From: Pseudomonas sp. Au-Pse12
GTDB lineage: Bacteria; Pseudomonadota; Gammaproteobacteria; Pseudomonadales; Pseudomonadaceae
Direction: 5' to 3'
Assembly (NCBI RefSeq): GCF_021341665.1
Contig: NZ_JAJTTH010000015.1
Coordinates: 46,623-110,622, forward strand
Length of the DNA: 64,000 nucleotides
The notes under the pieces were generated by a model. The model was not told the origin of the DNA. It made no database searches and was given only the letters and a program-made list of their open reading frames with translations. The position numbers and the translations under genes were made by a program. This document shows, in pieces, positions 17,255 through 24,762 of the stretch. Position 1 is the stretch's first letter. The number at the start of each line of letters is the position of its first letter.

Positions 17255-18046
17255 GTGAACAAACTCACCTCCCAGATGAAAGTGCTCGTGGTTGATGATC
17301 AGCCGCTGATTGTCGAAGAGTTGTGCGAGTTTCTTGAAAGCAGCGGCTACCGTTGTGTTCCTTGCGAATCCGGCCGCCAGGCGGTGGAGTGCTTCAACAG
17401 GGACCCGGACATTTCCCTGGTGCTCTGCGACCTGCACATGCCCGATATGGACGGCATCCAACTGGTGCAGGAGTTGCAGCGCCTTGCCGGCAAGCAGCGG
17501 GTATTCGAGGCCATCATGCTCACCGGGCAGTCCGACAAGCAGGACGTGATCAAGGCCATGCGTGCCGGCATCGCCGATTACTACCAGAAACCCATCGACC
17601 TGGATGAGCTCCTCGAAGGCCTGCAACGTCAGGAAGTCGCCTTGCAGGAACGGCAGAAGAACCTGCACCTGGGGCATTTGAACCAGAAGCTGCAGTTCCT
17701 TTCCGAATCCATCGACGACCTGTACCAGGATCTGGACAAGGTCCGGCGCACGCCAGCCGCCAGCCGCACCGAGCCATCGCTGGGCGACGGCAGTGGCGAC
17801 GCGGACCCGATCGAGATGCCGGCCATCTTCAACCAGCTGTCGCCACGACAGCTGGATGTGGCGCGACTGGTAGGCAAGGGCCAGACCAACTACCAGATCG
17901 CCTGTGAACTGGGCATCACCGAAAACACCGTCAAGCTCTACGTTTCCCAGGTTCTGCGGCTGACCCACATGCACAACCGCACGCAACTGGCCCTGGCCCT
18001 GTCGCCGAGCACCTCGGGATTGCGCCAGCGAGTCACCGCCCACTGA
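17255..18046 (+). CDS. pprB: Response regulator PprB (REC-LuxR)
   Basis: A 263-residue response regulator. In P. aeruginosa PprB directly activates the flp-tad-rcp genes and other surface adhesins. The receiver spans about 8-125 with acidic pair Asp14-Asp15, phospho-acceptor Asp59 (LVLCDLHMPDMDG) and Lys111 (YYQKPIDL). A coiled linker (about 120-160) follows. The LuxR-type helix-turn-helix is at about 195-250 (LSPRQLDVARLVGKGQTN, GITENTVKLYVSQ). It starts with GTG, preceded by GGAG. It is next to fppA and faces the tadC 3' end. The presumed kinase lies just upstream on the other strand. Confidence 0.92.
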   Translation: MNKLTSQMKVLVVDDQPLIVEELCEFLESSGYRCVPCESGRQAVECFNRDPDISLVLCDLHMPDMDGIQLVQELQRLAGKQRVFEAIMLTGQSDKQDVIKAMRAGIADYYQKPIDLDELLEGLQRQEVALQERQKNLHLGHLNQKLQFLSESIDDLYQDLDKVRRTPAASRTEPSLGDGSGDADPIEMPAIFNQLSPRQLDVARLVGKGQTNYQIACELGITENTVKLYVSQVLRLTHMHNRTQLALALSPSTSGLRQRVTAH

Positions 18047-18109
18047 GCCCGTCGGCATTCCGGCGCCGAGCCCCGCGTCGCCGGCGGCGCATTTCCTCCC
18101 CCTCCTGTT

Positions 18110-18994
18110 TCAGTAGGCGAAGGCCCGGGCAATGGCGGTGAAGCCTGGCCCGGCCAGCACGATCAACAGCGCGGGGAACAGAAACAGCATCATCACCACC
18201 GACATCTTGGCCGACATTTTCGAGATGTATTCCTGCAAGCGGGTCAGGCGCCGGTCGTCCAGCAATTGCTTGAGGGCCTGCAGGGATTTCATCGCCCCGC
18301 CGCCCTGCAGGATCAGTTGCTGGAGGATCACGCAGGTGTCGGTGAACTCGTCCACCGCCAGCAGGGTCGCGGTCTGATTGAGTTCCTGGCCCAGCTCCAG
18401 GCCTGAATCCACCCGCGCCAGGATCAGGCGCAGCTCATGGGTCAGTTCCGGCAGCAGTTTCCCGGCCTCGTTGCTCAGGACCCGCAACGCTTGCTCCACC
18501 GCCATGCCCGATTCGAACAGGATGCGCAGCAAGGGAATGAAGGTGGAGATCTCCAGGGCGATATGTTTCTGCCGGCGTTGAGCGGCGTAGGCCAGGGCGC
18601 GCTTGGGCAGCAGGTAGCCGGCGCCGGCGGCGAGCGTGGGCGTCAGCCAGTGGCTCTGGATGTGGGGAAACACCACCTCCTGGATGAAGATCACCAGGCA
18701 CACCGCCAGCACCGGGGTGCCGATCTGGCAGGCCGCGAACAGCGAGCGCTGCGTGGAGCGGCGCCAGCCCAGGCGATTGAGCAGGGTCTGGGTTTCGCTG
18801 TCCATGTTCACCGCACGCTGGCCGAAGCGGCTGTCGCCCAGCAGTCGCAGCCAACTGCCCAGGCGGCTGTCGCGAGTCATGTTGCCCTGCAGCCGCTGGG
18901 CAATCTGGCGCTCGCGCCGACGTTGCGTGAGCAGGCCATTGCTGAGCAGCAGCAAGGCCCCGAGAAACAACAGCGCAGCTGCCAGCAGAAGCAT
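18110..18994 (-). CDS. tadC: TadC, Flp pilus inner-membrane platform protein
   Basis: A 294-residue GspF/TadC domain protein (T2SSF). The N-terminus has a short membrane segment (LLLAAALLFLGALLLLS); the central part (about 160-290) holds the conserved T2SSF region ISTFIPLLRILFESGMAVEQALRVL and the C-terminal membrane helices near FLFPALLIVLAGPGF. With TadB it forms the platform on which the TadA ATPase works. It starts 1 base after the tadB stop, in the same operon. In P. aeruginosa tadD follows here; in this window the operon ends. Confidence 0.9.
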   Translation of the reverse strand: MLLLAAALLFLGALLLLSNGLLTQRRRERQIAQRLQGNMTRDSRLGSWLRLLGDSRFGQRAVNMDSETQTLLNRLGWRRSTQRSLFAACQIGTPVLAVCLVIFIQEVVFPHIQSHWLTPTLAAGAGYLLPKRALAYAAQRRQKHIALEISTFIPLLRILFESGMAVEQALRVLSNEAGKLLPELTHELRLILARVDSGLELGQELNQTATLLAVDEFTDTCVILQQLILQGGGAMKSLQALKQLLDDRRLTRLQEYISKMSAKMSVVMMLFLFPALLIVLAGPGFTAIARAFAY

Positions 18995-18995
18995 T

Positions 18996-19877
18996 TCAGA
19001 TACTCCTCAACATGCGCCACAGGGCCAGGCACCCGAAGATCTGCAGGCACACCGCGGTGATCAGCATGGCCTGGCCGGAAGGGTCGTGCCACATGCCCAG
19101 CATGTAGCCCGGGTTGGTGAGCATGAAGTAGCTCACCAGCAGCAGCGGCAGGCTGCCCAGGACCCAGGCCGTCATGCGGGTTTCCCCGGTCATTGCGCGC
19201 AGCTGCCGGGCCCCTTGCTCGCGTTCACGGATCAGCTTGATCAGGTTTTCCAGCAACTCGCTGGCATTGCCGCCGTACCGGTGATTGACCTTCAGGCCCA
19301 GGGCGAACATGCGCAGTTCATCCTGGTCGTAGAACTCGGCAAAATCATTGACCGCGTCCGGCAGGTTGACCCCCAGTTGCACGTTGCGCTGGATGCGTCC
19401 CATGGCTTGTTTCAGTGGGTCGTTGCTGGCCTCGATGGCCCCCAGCACGGCATCCGCCAGGGTGCGTCCGGATTTCAGGCTGCGCACGCTGTGATCCAGC
19501 AGCGCGGGCAGTTGTTCGATCATGCGCTTGAGCCGGCGCTGGTACAGCCAGGCAATCGACACGCGCAGCAACAGCGGCGGCACGAGCACCCCGGCCAGCA
19601 GGCCAAGCCAGTCCTCCAGCAGGTAGCCCAGCAGTGCCAGTACCGCCCACACCGCCAGCCACAGGCCCAGGCGGTCATTGGGCTGGCCCAGGCCGGCGCG
19701 GGCGAAGGCCTGCTCCAGGCCGGTCCATGAACGGCGTTGCGGGCTGAGCTCGGGTTGCCCCTGGGCCAAGCGGTTGAGCACGCGCTCGCGTTCGGTCTTG
19801 CGCACGCCGTGGTAGAACACCCAGCCGGAAAGCCCCAGCAGAAGCAGGCAGATCAAGGTCAGCAGCAAACCGATCAT
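18996..19877 (-). CDS. tadB: TadB, Flp pilus inner-membrane platform protein
   Basis: A 293-residue T2SSF-domain protein. A first hydrophobic segment is at 1-22 and two more at about 82-118. The core reads PALLDHSVRSLKSGRTLADAVLGAIEASNDPLKQAMG (about 145-180), then MRIQRNVQLGVNLPDAVNDFAEFYDQDELRMFALGLKV. C-terminal membrane helices end the protein. It lies 16 bases after tadA and 1 base before tadC in the same operon. Confidence 0.9.
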   Translation of the reverse strand: MIGLLLTLICLLLLGLSGWVFYHGVRKTERERVLNRLAQGQPELSPQRRSWTGLEQAFARAGLGQPNDRLGLWLAVWAVLALLGYLLEDWLGLLAGVLVPPLLLRVSIAWLYQRRLKRMIEQLPALLDHSVRSLKSGRTLADAVLGAIEASNDPLKQAMGRIQRNVQLGVNLPDAVNDFAEFYDQDELRMFALGLKVNHRYGGNASELLENLIKLIREREQGARQLRAMTGETRMTAWVLGSLPLLLVSYFMLTNPGYMLGMWHDPSGQAMLITAVCLQIFGCLALWRMLRSI

Positions 19878-19893
19878 GGGCCACCTCGCCGGT

Positions 19894-21168
19894 TCAATTG
19901 ATGCCCAGCCCGCTTTCGCGGCGCAGTTTGTCGCCCGCCGGATTCAGAGCCTCGCGCTCGAAGCCGAAGCCATTGCGCCGATTCAGGCGAAACAGGGTGT
20001 TGGTGACGTAGATGTCATCGCGCAGGCCCACCACTTCCACCACTTCGCTGACGCAGCGTCGGCCGTCGGGCAGGCGGGTCAGTTGGATCACCACATCCAG
20101 GGCCGCGCAGATCATTTGCCGCAGGGTGCGTTCGGCCACCTGGCGCCCGGTCAGGCCCACCAGGGTTTCCAGGCGCAGCAGGGCGTCCTGGGCGTTGTTG
20201 GCGTGCACCGTACTCATGGAACCGTCGTGGCCGGTGTTCATCGCGGTCAGGACATCCAGCACTTCCACGCCGCGGATCTCGCCGAGGATGATCCGGTCCG
20301 GGCGCATCCGCAGGGCGTTGCGGATCAGGTCGCTGGCCTTGACCTCGCCGTGCCCTTCGGCGTTCGGCGGCCGGGTCTCCAGGCGCACCACGTGGGGGTG
20401 CCCCAGTTGCAATTCGGCTACGTCCTCGATGGTGACCAGGCGCTCATGGGGGTTGATCAACTGGCTGAGAATGTTCAGCAGGGTGGTCTTGCCGGTGCCG
20501 GTGCCGCCGCTGATGAGGATGTTGCAGCGCTTGCCCACGGCCTCCTGGAGGAACTCGAAGATCGCCAGGTCGATGGTCTGCATGACGATCAGGTCGCTGT
20601 TCTTGAGCATGTCCTTGCGAAACTTACGAATCGACAGGCAGGGGCCATCCAGGGCAATGGGGGGAATGATCGCGTTGACCCGGCTGCCATCGGGCAGGCG
20701 CGCATCGACCATGGGCGAAGACTCGTCGAGGCGCCGGCCCAGCGGCGCGAGAATCCGCTGCATGACCCGTTCCACATGATGGGCATCGATAAACCGCAGG
20801 TCGCTCTGGTGCAGCACGCCGTCGCGTTCGACGAACACCCGGTGCGGGCCGTTGACCAGGATTTCGGTCACTGCCGGATCGCGCAGAAGGACTTCCAGGG
20901 GGCCGAAGCCGGTCAGCTCATCGACGATTTCCTCCGCCAGCCGTTCCATTTCATAGCGGGATATCGCCAGGTGCATGCGCGCGATGTACTCCGCCACTTT
21001 GTCGGTGACGAACTGCGAGAGGTTCTGCCGGGAGCTTTCCAGCAGGTTTTTTCCCGACTCTTCGATGGCATCGATGATGTAGCGATGCAGCACCAGTTTC
21101 AGGCCTTCGTGGTCGCTGTTGCCCGCGCTCGTGCGGGCCGGTGCGCCAAACAGTTTTTCGCCGCTCAT
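19894..21168 (-). CDS. tadA: TadA, Flp pilus assembly ATPase (CpaF family)
   Basis: A 424-residue secretion ATPase of the VirB11/CpaF type that drives pilus assembly. Walker A is at 221-228 (GGTGTGKT), the Asp box near 245-252 (VTIEDVAELQL), Walker B near 289-300 (RPDRIILGEIRG) and the His box further on (ALTAMNTGHDGSMSTVHANN). The N-terminal domain (about 1-190) includes ELTGFGPLEVLLRDP. The ATG overlaps the tadZ stop (ATGA), so it is coupled to tadZ. Confidence 0.94.
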   Translation of the reverse strand: MSGEKLFGAPARTSAGNSDHEGLKLVLHRYIIDAIEESGKNLLESSRQNLSQFVTDKVAEYIARMHLAISRYEMERLAEEIVDELTGFGPLEVLLRDPAVTEILVNGPHRVFVERDGVLHQSDLRFIDAHHVERVMQRILAPLGRRLDESSPMVDARLPDGSRVNAIIPPIALDGPCLSIRKFRKDMLKNSDLIVMQTIDLAIFEFLQEAVGKRCNILISGGTGTGKTTLLNILSQLINPHERLVTIEDVAELQLGHPHVVRLETRPPNAEGHGEVKASDLIRNALRMRPDRIILGEIRGVEVLDVLTAMNTGHDGSMSTVHANNAQDALLRLETLVGLTGRQVAERTLRQMICAALDVVIQLTRLPDGRRCVSEVVEVVGLRDDIYVTNTLFRLNRRNGFGFEREALNPAGDKLRRESGLGIN

Positions 21169-22352
21169 TTGCCCCCCATGATCCGATTGAGCCAGCCGCC
21201 CTTGGGCTGAGGCAGGCCCTGGGAGCGCTTGGCCAGCCGCTCGCCGAGGGTCTTCAGGCTTTGCGTCAGGGCCTCGCGGGGGGCCATTTCAAACAGGGTG
21301 ACGCCCTGGTTCTTGGCATTCAGGCGCACCTCCGGGCTGTAGGCCAGTACGGCGATCACCTCCAGGCCGAAGGTCTTGCCCAGGGTCTCGGAATCCGGTG
21401 CGACGGCCTTCAGGTAGCGGTCCACTAGCAGGCGCGCGTGATCGAGCTTCAAGCCCTTTTCGCGCCAATGGTTGAGCACCGCCAGGTTGCGCCGGCAGTC
21501 GAGCACGTTCTGGTCGGTGCACCAGATCAGCTTGTCGCAATGACTGACGAAGGTGCGCAGGGCCTCGCTGTCCGGCTGCCCCACCAGGTTCACCACGATG
21601 TGCTGGAAATGCTGGCGCAAGGCGCTGAGCAACATGTACAGCTCAGCCGCGCTGGTGTGCTCCAGAGGCTCGTCGTGGGGGGCATAGGCGAGGATGCGCA
21701 AGCCGGCCTCGGCACTGGTGAAGGCGCTGTCGATCAGGGTCGTATCCAGGCGCCGCAAATGACGCAGGGCATCGCCGAAGTGGAACGAACTCTCCAGCCC
21801 CAGCAAGGCCAGGCTGTCGCCCCGAGGTAGGCCGAGGTCCAGCAGCAGGGTCTGCTGACCGCTCTTTTGCACCACCAGCGCCAGGTGCCCGGCCAGGAGT
21901 GCGCCGTCCCCGTCGCCCTGGACTCCGTAGAGCACGGTCAGGCCGCCCAACTGGGCATTGGGCGTTACCGCCGGCAGGCGTTTGCTCAAGCGCCTGACCA
22001 GGCCGGCGACTTCGCTGGAGCGCGAGCCGTAGGCGACGAAATCCCGGGCGCCGGCGCGCATCGCGTTGAGCACCAGCTGGTTGTCCATGCCATCGCCGAG
22101 GGCGACGATCGCCAGCATCGGCTTGGCTTCCAGGGCGCCTTCGATCAAGGCGGCCTGGGCCACCACGTGTTCGCGGTCGAGGCCGACGAACACCAGGTTG
22201 GCGAAGGTCACGTCCACCAGAGCCAGTAATTCGTCGAGGCTGCCATCGGCACCCACCACCTGGCCCAGGGGCGCGAGAGCGCCTTGCAGCCATTCAAGGT
22301 CGGTGCTGTTGCGGGTGATGGCGAGAAAGGTCTGGTTCAGGCTTTGACTCAT
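21165..22352 (-). CDS. tadZ: TadZ, Flp pilus localisation ATPase-like protein
   Basis: A 395-residue protein: an N-terminal receiver-like domain (about 1-130) followed by a MinD/ParA-type fold. TadZ proteins direct the pilus machine to its place in the cell. The Walker A region reads YGVQGDGDGALLAGHLAL instead of the canonical GKGGxGKT, so ATP binding is probably weak or lost. Later MinD-like strands are QQTLLLDLGLPRGDSLALLGLE and DKLIWCTDQNVLDCRRNLAVL. It lies 39 bases after rcpC; no secretin gene (rcpA) is between them. Confidence 0.85.
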   Translation of the reverse strand: MSQSLNQTFLAITRNSTDLEWLQGALAPLGQVVGADGSLDELLALVDVTFANLVFVGLDREHVVAQAALIEGALEAKPMLAIVALGDGMDNQLVLNAMRAGARDFVAYGSRSSEVAGLVRRLSKRLPAVTPNAQLGGLTVLYGVQGDGDGALLAGHLALVVQKSGQQTLLLDLGLPRGDSLALLGLESSFHFGDALRHLRRLDTTLIDSAFTSAEAGLRILAYAPHDEPLEHTSAAELYMLLSALRQHFQHIVVNLVGQPDSEALRTFVSHCDKLIWCTDQNVLDCRRNLAVLNHWREKGLKLDHARLLVDRYLKAVAPDSETLGKTFGLEVIAVLAYSPEVRLNAKNQGVTLFEMAPREALTQSLKTLGERLAKRSQGLPQPKGGWLNRIMGGK

Positions 22353-22391
22353 GGTGATAGCCCGCTGCGCATGTCGTGAACCCTCGCCTGA

Positions 22392-23330
22392 TCAGGGCGT
22401 TTGTTGAGTGATCTGGTTGCCACGAATCACCTCCACCGCCGGTCGTGCTGCGCCGTTTTGCTGGGCGACCTGACTGCGGGGGGCATTGCCGAGCGCCAAC
22501 TGGGTGAACTGGAACAGATTGCTGTTGGCCACATTGAGGTGGCCGACAGCGTTCTTGTCGCCGACCCAGTACTGGGCCAGGCGCTGTTCCTCGCTGCTGC
22601 GAACCGCCAGGCGCAGCACGCCCACCTGGGTCGCGAGCATCAGCCGGCTCAAGAGTTGTTCGGGAACGGCCAGGACCACCGTGCGGGCGGCGATCCGGCG
22701 CTGGTCCTGCTTGAGTTTTTCCTCGTTGCTCAGCGCGGGGGTGGCCGGCTGTCCGTCATTGGTCAGCCCCAACTGTTCGCCGACCGCCAGCACCCGAATG
22801 GCAGGCACCGCAATCTGCGCCGATTGCTGCAGATTGGTGGTGTCCTGGCGCAGGAACAGCAGCACGTCGACATAGTCCCCCGGGCTCAGTTGCCCGGCGG
22901 CGCCGATCACTTCGTCCACCGCCACTGCCAGGGCTCGTTCGTCGCGGCGAATCATTCGGGCCAAGGCGCCACCGCTGTCGAAACTCTGGGCATTGAGCCA
23001 GGTCCCGGCACTCAACTGCCGCCAGGGCGTGCGGCCCACCGCTTGATCGATCGCGCTGAGGCTGCCGGCCGGTGCGGTGCGCAGTTTTTCCAGCGCCAGA
23101 TCGGCGGCGGTGATGGGAACGAAAGGCGGCACATCGCGCACCAGTACCACCACGGGTTGGCGGGCCTGGTCTTCGGCGCTGGCGGTGGTTTTTTCAACAA
23201 TGCTCGGGGCTGCTGGCGCAGGGGGCGGGGCGGGGGCGGGCTGGCGGCTGAGTACCAGCCCCCAGTAACCGAAAAACACCGCACCGAGTAGAAGAAGTCC
23301 AGCCAGACCCATGGTGACGCGGCTGTTCAT
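22392..23330 (-). CDS. rcpC: RcpC/CpaB, Flp pilus assembly protein
   Basis: A 312-residue periplasmic/inner-membrane protein of the CpaB/RcpC family. A signal anchor is at about 6-27. A Pro/Ala-rich stretch follows (about 31-42), then a SAF-like domain (about 58-125: VVVLVRDVPPFVPITAADLALEK). A CpaB C-terminal region has AVAVDEVIGAAGQLSPGDYVDVLL (about 133-160). It is thought to work with the secretin RcpA and assist pilus export. It is first in the minus-strand operon rcpC-tadZ-tadA-tadB-tadC and divergent from the flp genes. Confidence 0.87.
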   Translation of the reverse strand: MNSRVTMGLAGLLLLGAVFFGYWGLVLSRQPAPAPPPAPAAPSIVEKTTASAEDQARQPVVVLVRDVPPFVPITAADLALEKLRTAPAGSLSAIDQAVGRTPWRQLSAGTWLNAQSFDSGGALARMIRRDERALAVAVDEVIGAAGQLSPGDYVDVLLFLRQDTTNLQQSAQIAVPAIRVLAVGEQLGLTNDGQPATPALSNEEKLKQDQRRIAARTVVLAVPEQLLSRLMLATQVGVLRLAVRSSEEQRLAQYWVGDKNAVGHLNVANSNLFQFTQLALGNAPRSQVAQQNGAARPAVEVIRGNQITQQTP

Positions 23331-23661
23331 AAAGGCTCTCCCTATCCTGCTGCATTACCAGTCCGCGCTTCCAAACGAGTTAACTTCGCAATCAGGCCGC
23401 TATGAACATGCAACTATTTCGCTATGTGAAGGTAGTAGAGCTAGGACGAAATGCCATTAACTTGTCGAAAAATAGCTGGCAGGGGGATGAGCCATGCAAC
23501 TGGGAGAAGCTTTTTGGCGCCAGGTGTCCCCACTAATACTTAGTGATTAATCAGTTCTTACAGTTGCTGGTCGCCGCTTTGTTGACAATGCTCAAGTTGC
23601 ATCGGGGAACTCTGTTCCGGTGCGCTTGCATCGGCGCCGTCTGGCGCATAGGAGAGCTAGG
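23331..23661. promoter_or_regulatory. Divergent promoter region rcpC / flp with a CACTAA palindrome
   Basis: This 331-base gap must hold promoters for the rcpC operon and for flp; in P. aeruginosa both are PprB targets. It is AT-rich in its middle. It has a perfect palindrome CACTAA-TAC-TTAGTG (23531-23545). An AGGAGA Shine-Dalgarno (about 23649-23655) serves flp1. I cannot assign PprB sites from sequence alone. Confidence 0.5.
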
Positions 23662-23868
23662 ATGATCCTTCAATATTTGTGGCTCAGGGCGCGCCTGTTT
23701 TTTGACCGTACCGATGGCGCTTCGGCGATCGAGTACGCGATTGTGGTGGCCATGGTTGCGGTTGTGGTGGTGGCGTTCGTGACCCCTCTGGGTAATCGGG
23801 TTCTGGCCATTTTCAACAACGTTCTGGTTGCCCTGGGAGGCGCCACGGTCGCTCGTCCAGTTCCGTGA
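23662..23868 (+). CDS. flp: Flp-type pilin, copy 1
   Basis: A 68-residue Flp prepilin. The leader is about 18 residues; cleavage is expected after Gly19-type site before ASAIEYAIV, which has the hallmark Glu5 and Tyr of Flp pilins. The mature part is a hydrophobic helix (AIVVAMVAVVVVAFVTPL) and a short polar tail ending GGATVARPVP. I took the ATG at 23662 because AGGAGA precedes it. A longer open frame starts at 23620. It is the first of two tandem pilin genes. Confidence 0.9.
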   Translation: MILQYLWLRARLFFDRTDGASAIEYAIVVAMVAVVVVAFVTPLGNRVLAIFNNVLVALGGATVARPVP

Positions 23869-23925
23869 TTCAACGCATGAGTGCTTCGCCGGCTGTGGCT
23901 GCGATCGATAACTCGGAGGTGCTTC

Positions 23926-24132
23926 ATGCTGATTGAATACCTGCTGCTTCGCGCACGTCTGTTCCTGGCCAGAACCCACGGCGCATCGGCCATCGAATAC
24001 GCGATCGTGGTGGCCATGGTTGCCGTGGTCGTGGTGGTGTTCGTGACGCCGATGGGCGATCGGGTCCTGGCCATCTTCAACAACATCCTCGTTGCCATGG
24101 GAGGTGCCACGGTTGCCCGCCCCGTGCCTTGA
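23926..24132 (+). CDS. flp: Flp-type pilin, copy 2
   Basis: A second 68-residue Flp prepilin, 57 bases after copy 1. The mature segments differ at only five of about fifty positions (for example Leu/Met and Asn/Asp changes), while the leaders differ more. The cleavage site Gly before ASAIEY is the same. GGAGG lies before the ATG at 23926. The near identity of the mature parts indicates a recent tandem duplication kept under selection, or gene conversion. Confidence 0.9.
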   Translation: MLIEYLLLRARLFLARTHGASAIEYAIVVAMVAVVVVVFVTPMGDRVLAIFNNILVAMGGATVARPVP

Positions 24133-24189
24133 GACCGGCGATTGCTCCTGTTGTGAAGGCCGTCGGACAGTCAGTTCAAGGTAATGTCG

Positions 24190-24603
24190 ATGAATACTGC
24201 TTCCCCCCAACGCCAGCAACTGCTTCTGGTGGACGATGAAGAAGACGCGCTGCTGGAGCTCGCCGAATGGCTGGAAGGTGAGGGCTTCTGTTGCTTCACC
24301 GCCACCTCGGTGAAACGGGCGCTGGAGCACCTCACCCGCCATCCGGACATTGCGCTGGTCATCACTGACCTGCGCATGCCGGAGGAGAGTGGCCTGTCGT
24401 TGATCAAGCGCCTGCGTGAACACACCTCACGGCAGCATCTGCCGGTCATTGTCATGTCCGGCCATGCCGATATGGACGACGTCAGCGATCTGCTGCGCCT
24501 GCAGGTACTCGACCTGTTCCGCAAGCCGATCTATCACGTGCGCCTGCTGGAAACCCTCAACAATCTGTTTCCCGAACCCCGTCTGCATATAGTCGGCCCC
24601 TGA
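24190..24603 (+). CDS. Stand-alone receiver-domain response regulator
   Basis: A 137-residue protein made only of a receiver domain, with no output domain. Asp15-Asp16 form the acidic pair, Asp60 (LVITDLRMPEESG) is the phospho-acceptor, and the Lys is in LFRKPIYHV. I chose the ATG at 24190 because an AAGG lies about 8 bases before it; the ATG at 24184 is too close. It follows the second flp gene after 57 bases, so it may be cotranscribed and linked to Tad or PprA signalling. Candidate roles are a CheY-like effector or phosphate sink; the sequence does not decide. Confidence 0.85.
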   Translation: MNTASPQRQQLLLVDDEEDALLELAEWLEGEGFCCFTATSVKRALEHLTRHPDIALVITDLRMPEESGLSLIKRLREHTSRQHLPVIVMSGHADMDDVSDLLRLQVLDLFRKPIYHVRLLETLNNLFPEPRLHIVGP

Positions 24604-24721
24604 TCGCCAGCGGCCGCCCGGGTTCAAGCCCTTCGGCTTGCCGGGGCGCCAGCGGCGCCTGTTTCGAACGCCACTCAAACCCCGAACGCCGAGCCCTCCG
24701 CGGGAGGCTTGGTGCGGGCGG

Positions 24722-24747
24722 AAAAAGGCCTGCCGTTGGGCAGGCCT
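24722..24747 (-). terminator. Rho-independent terminator after the TpsB gene
   Basis: On the minus strand AGGCCTGCC pairs with GGCAGGCCT and is followed by five T residues. It lies 16 bases after the stop of the TpsB-type gene. Confidence 0.85.
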
Positions 24748-24762
24748 CGGTGCTGTGCGGGT

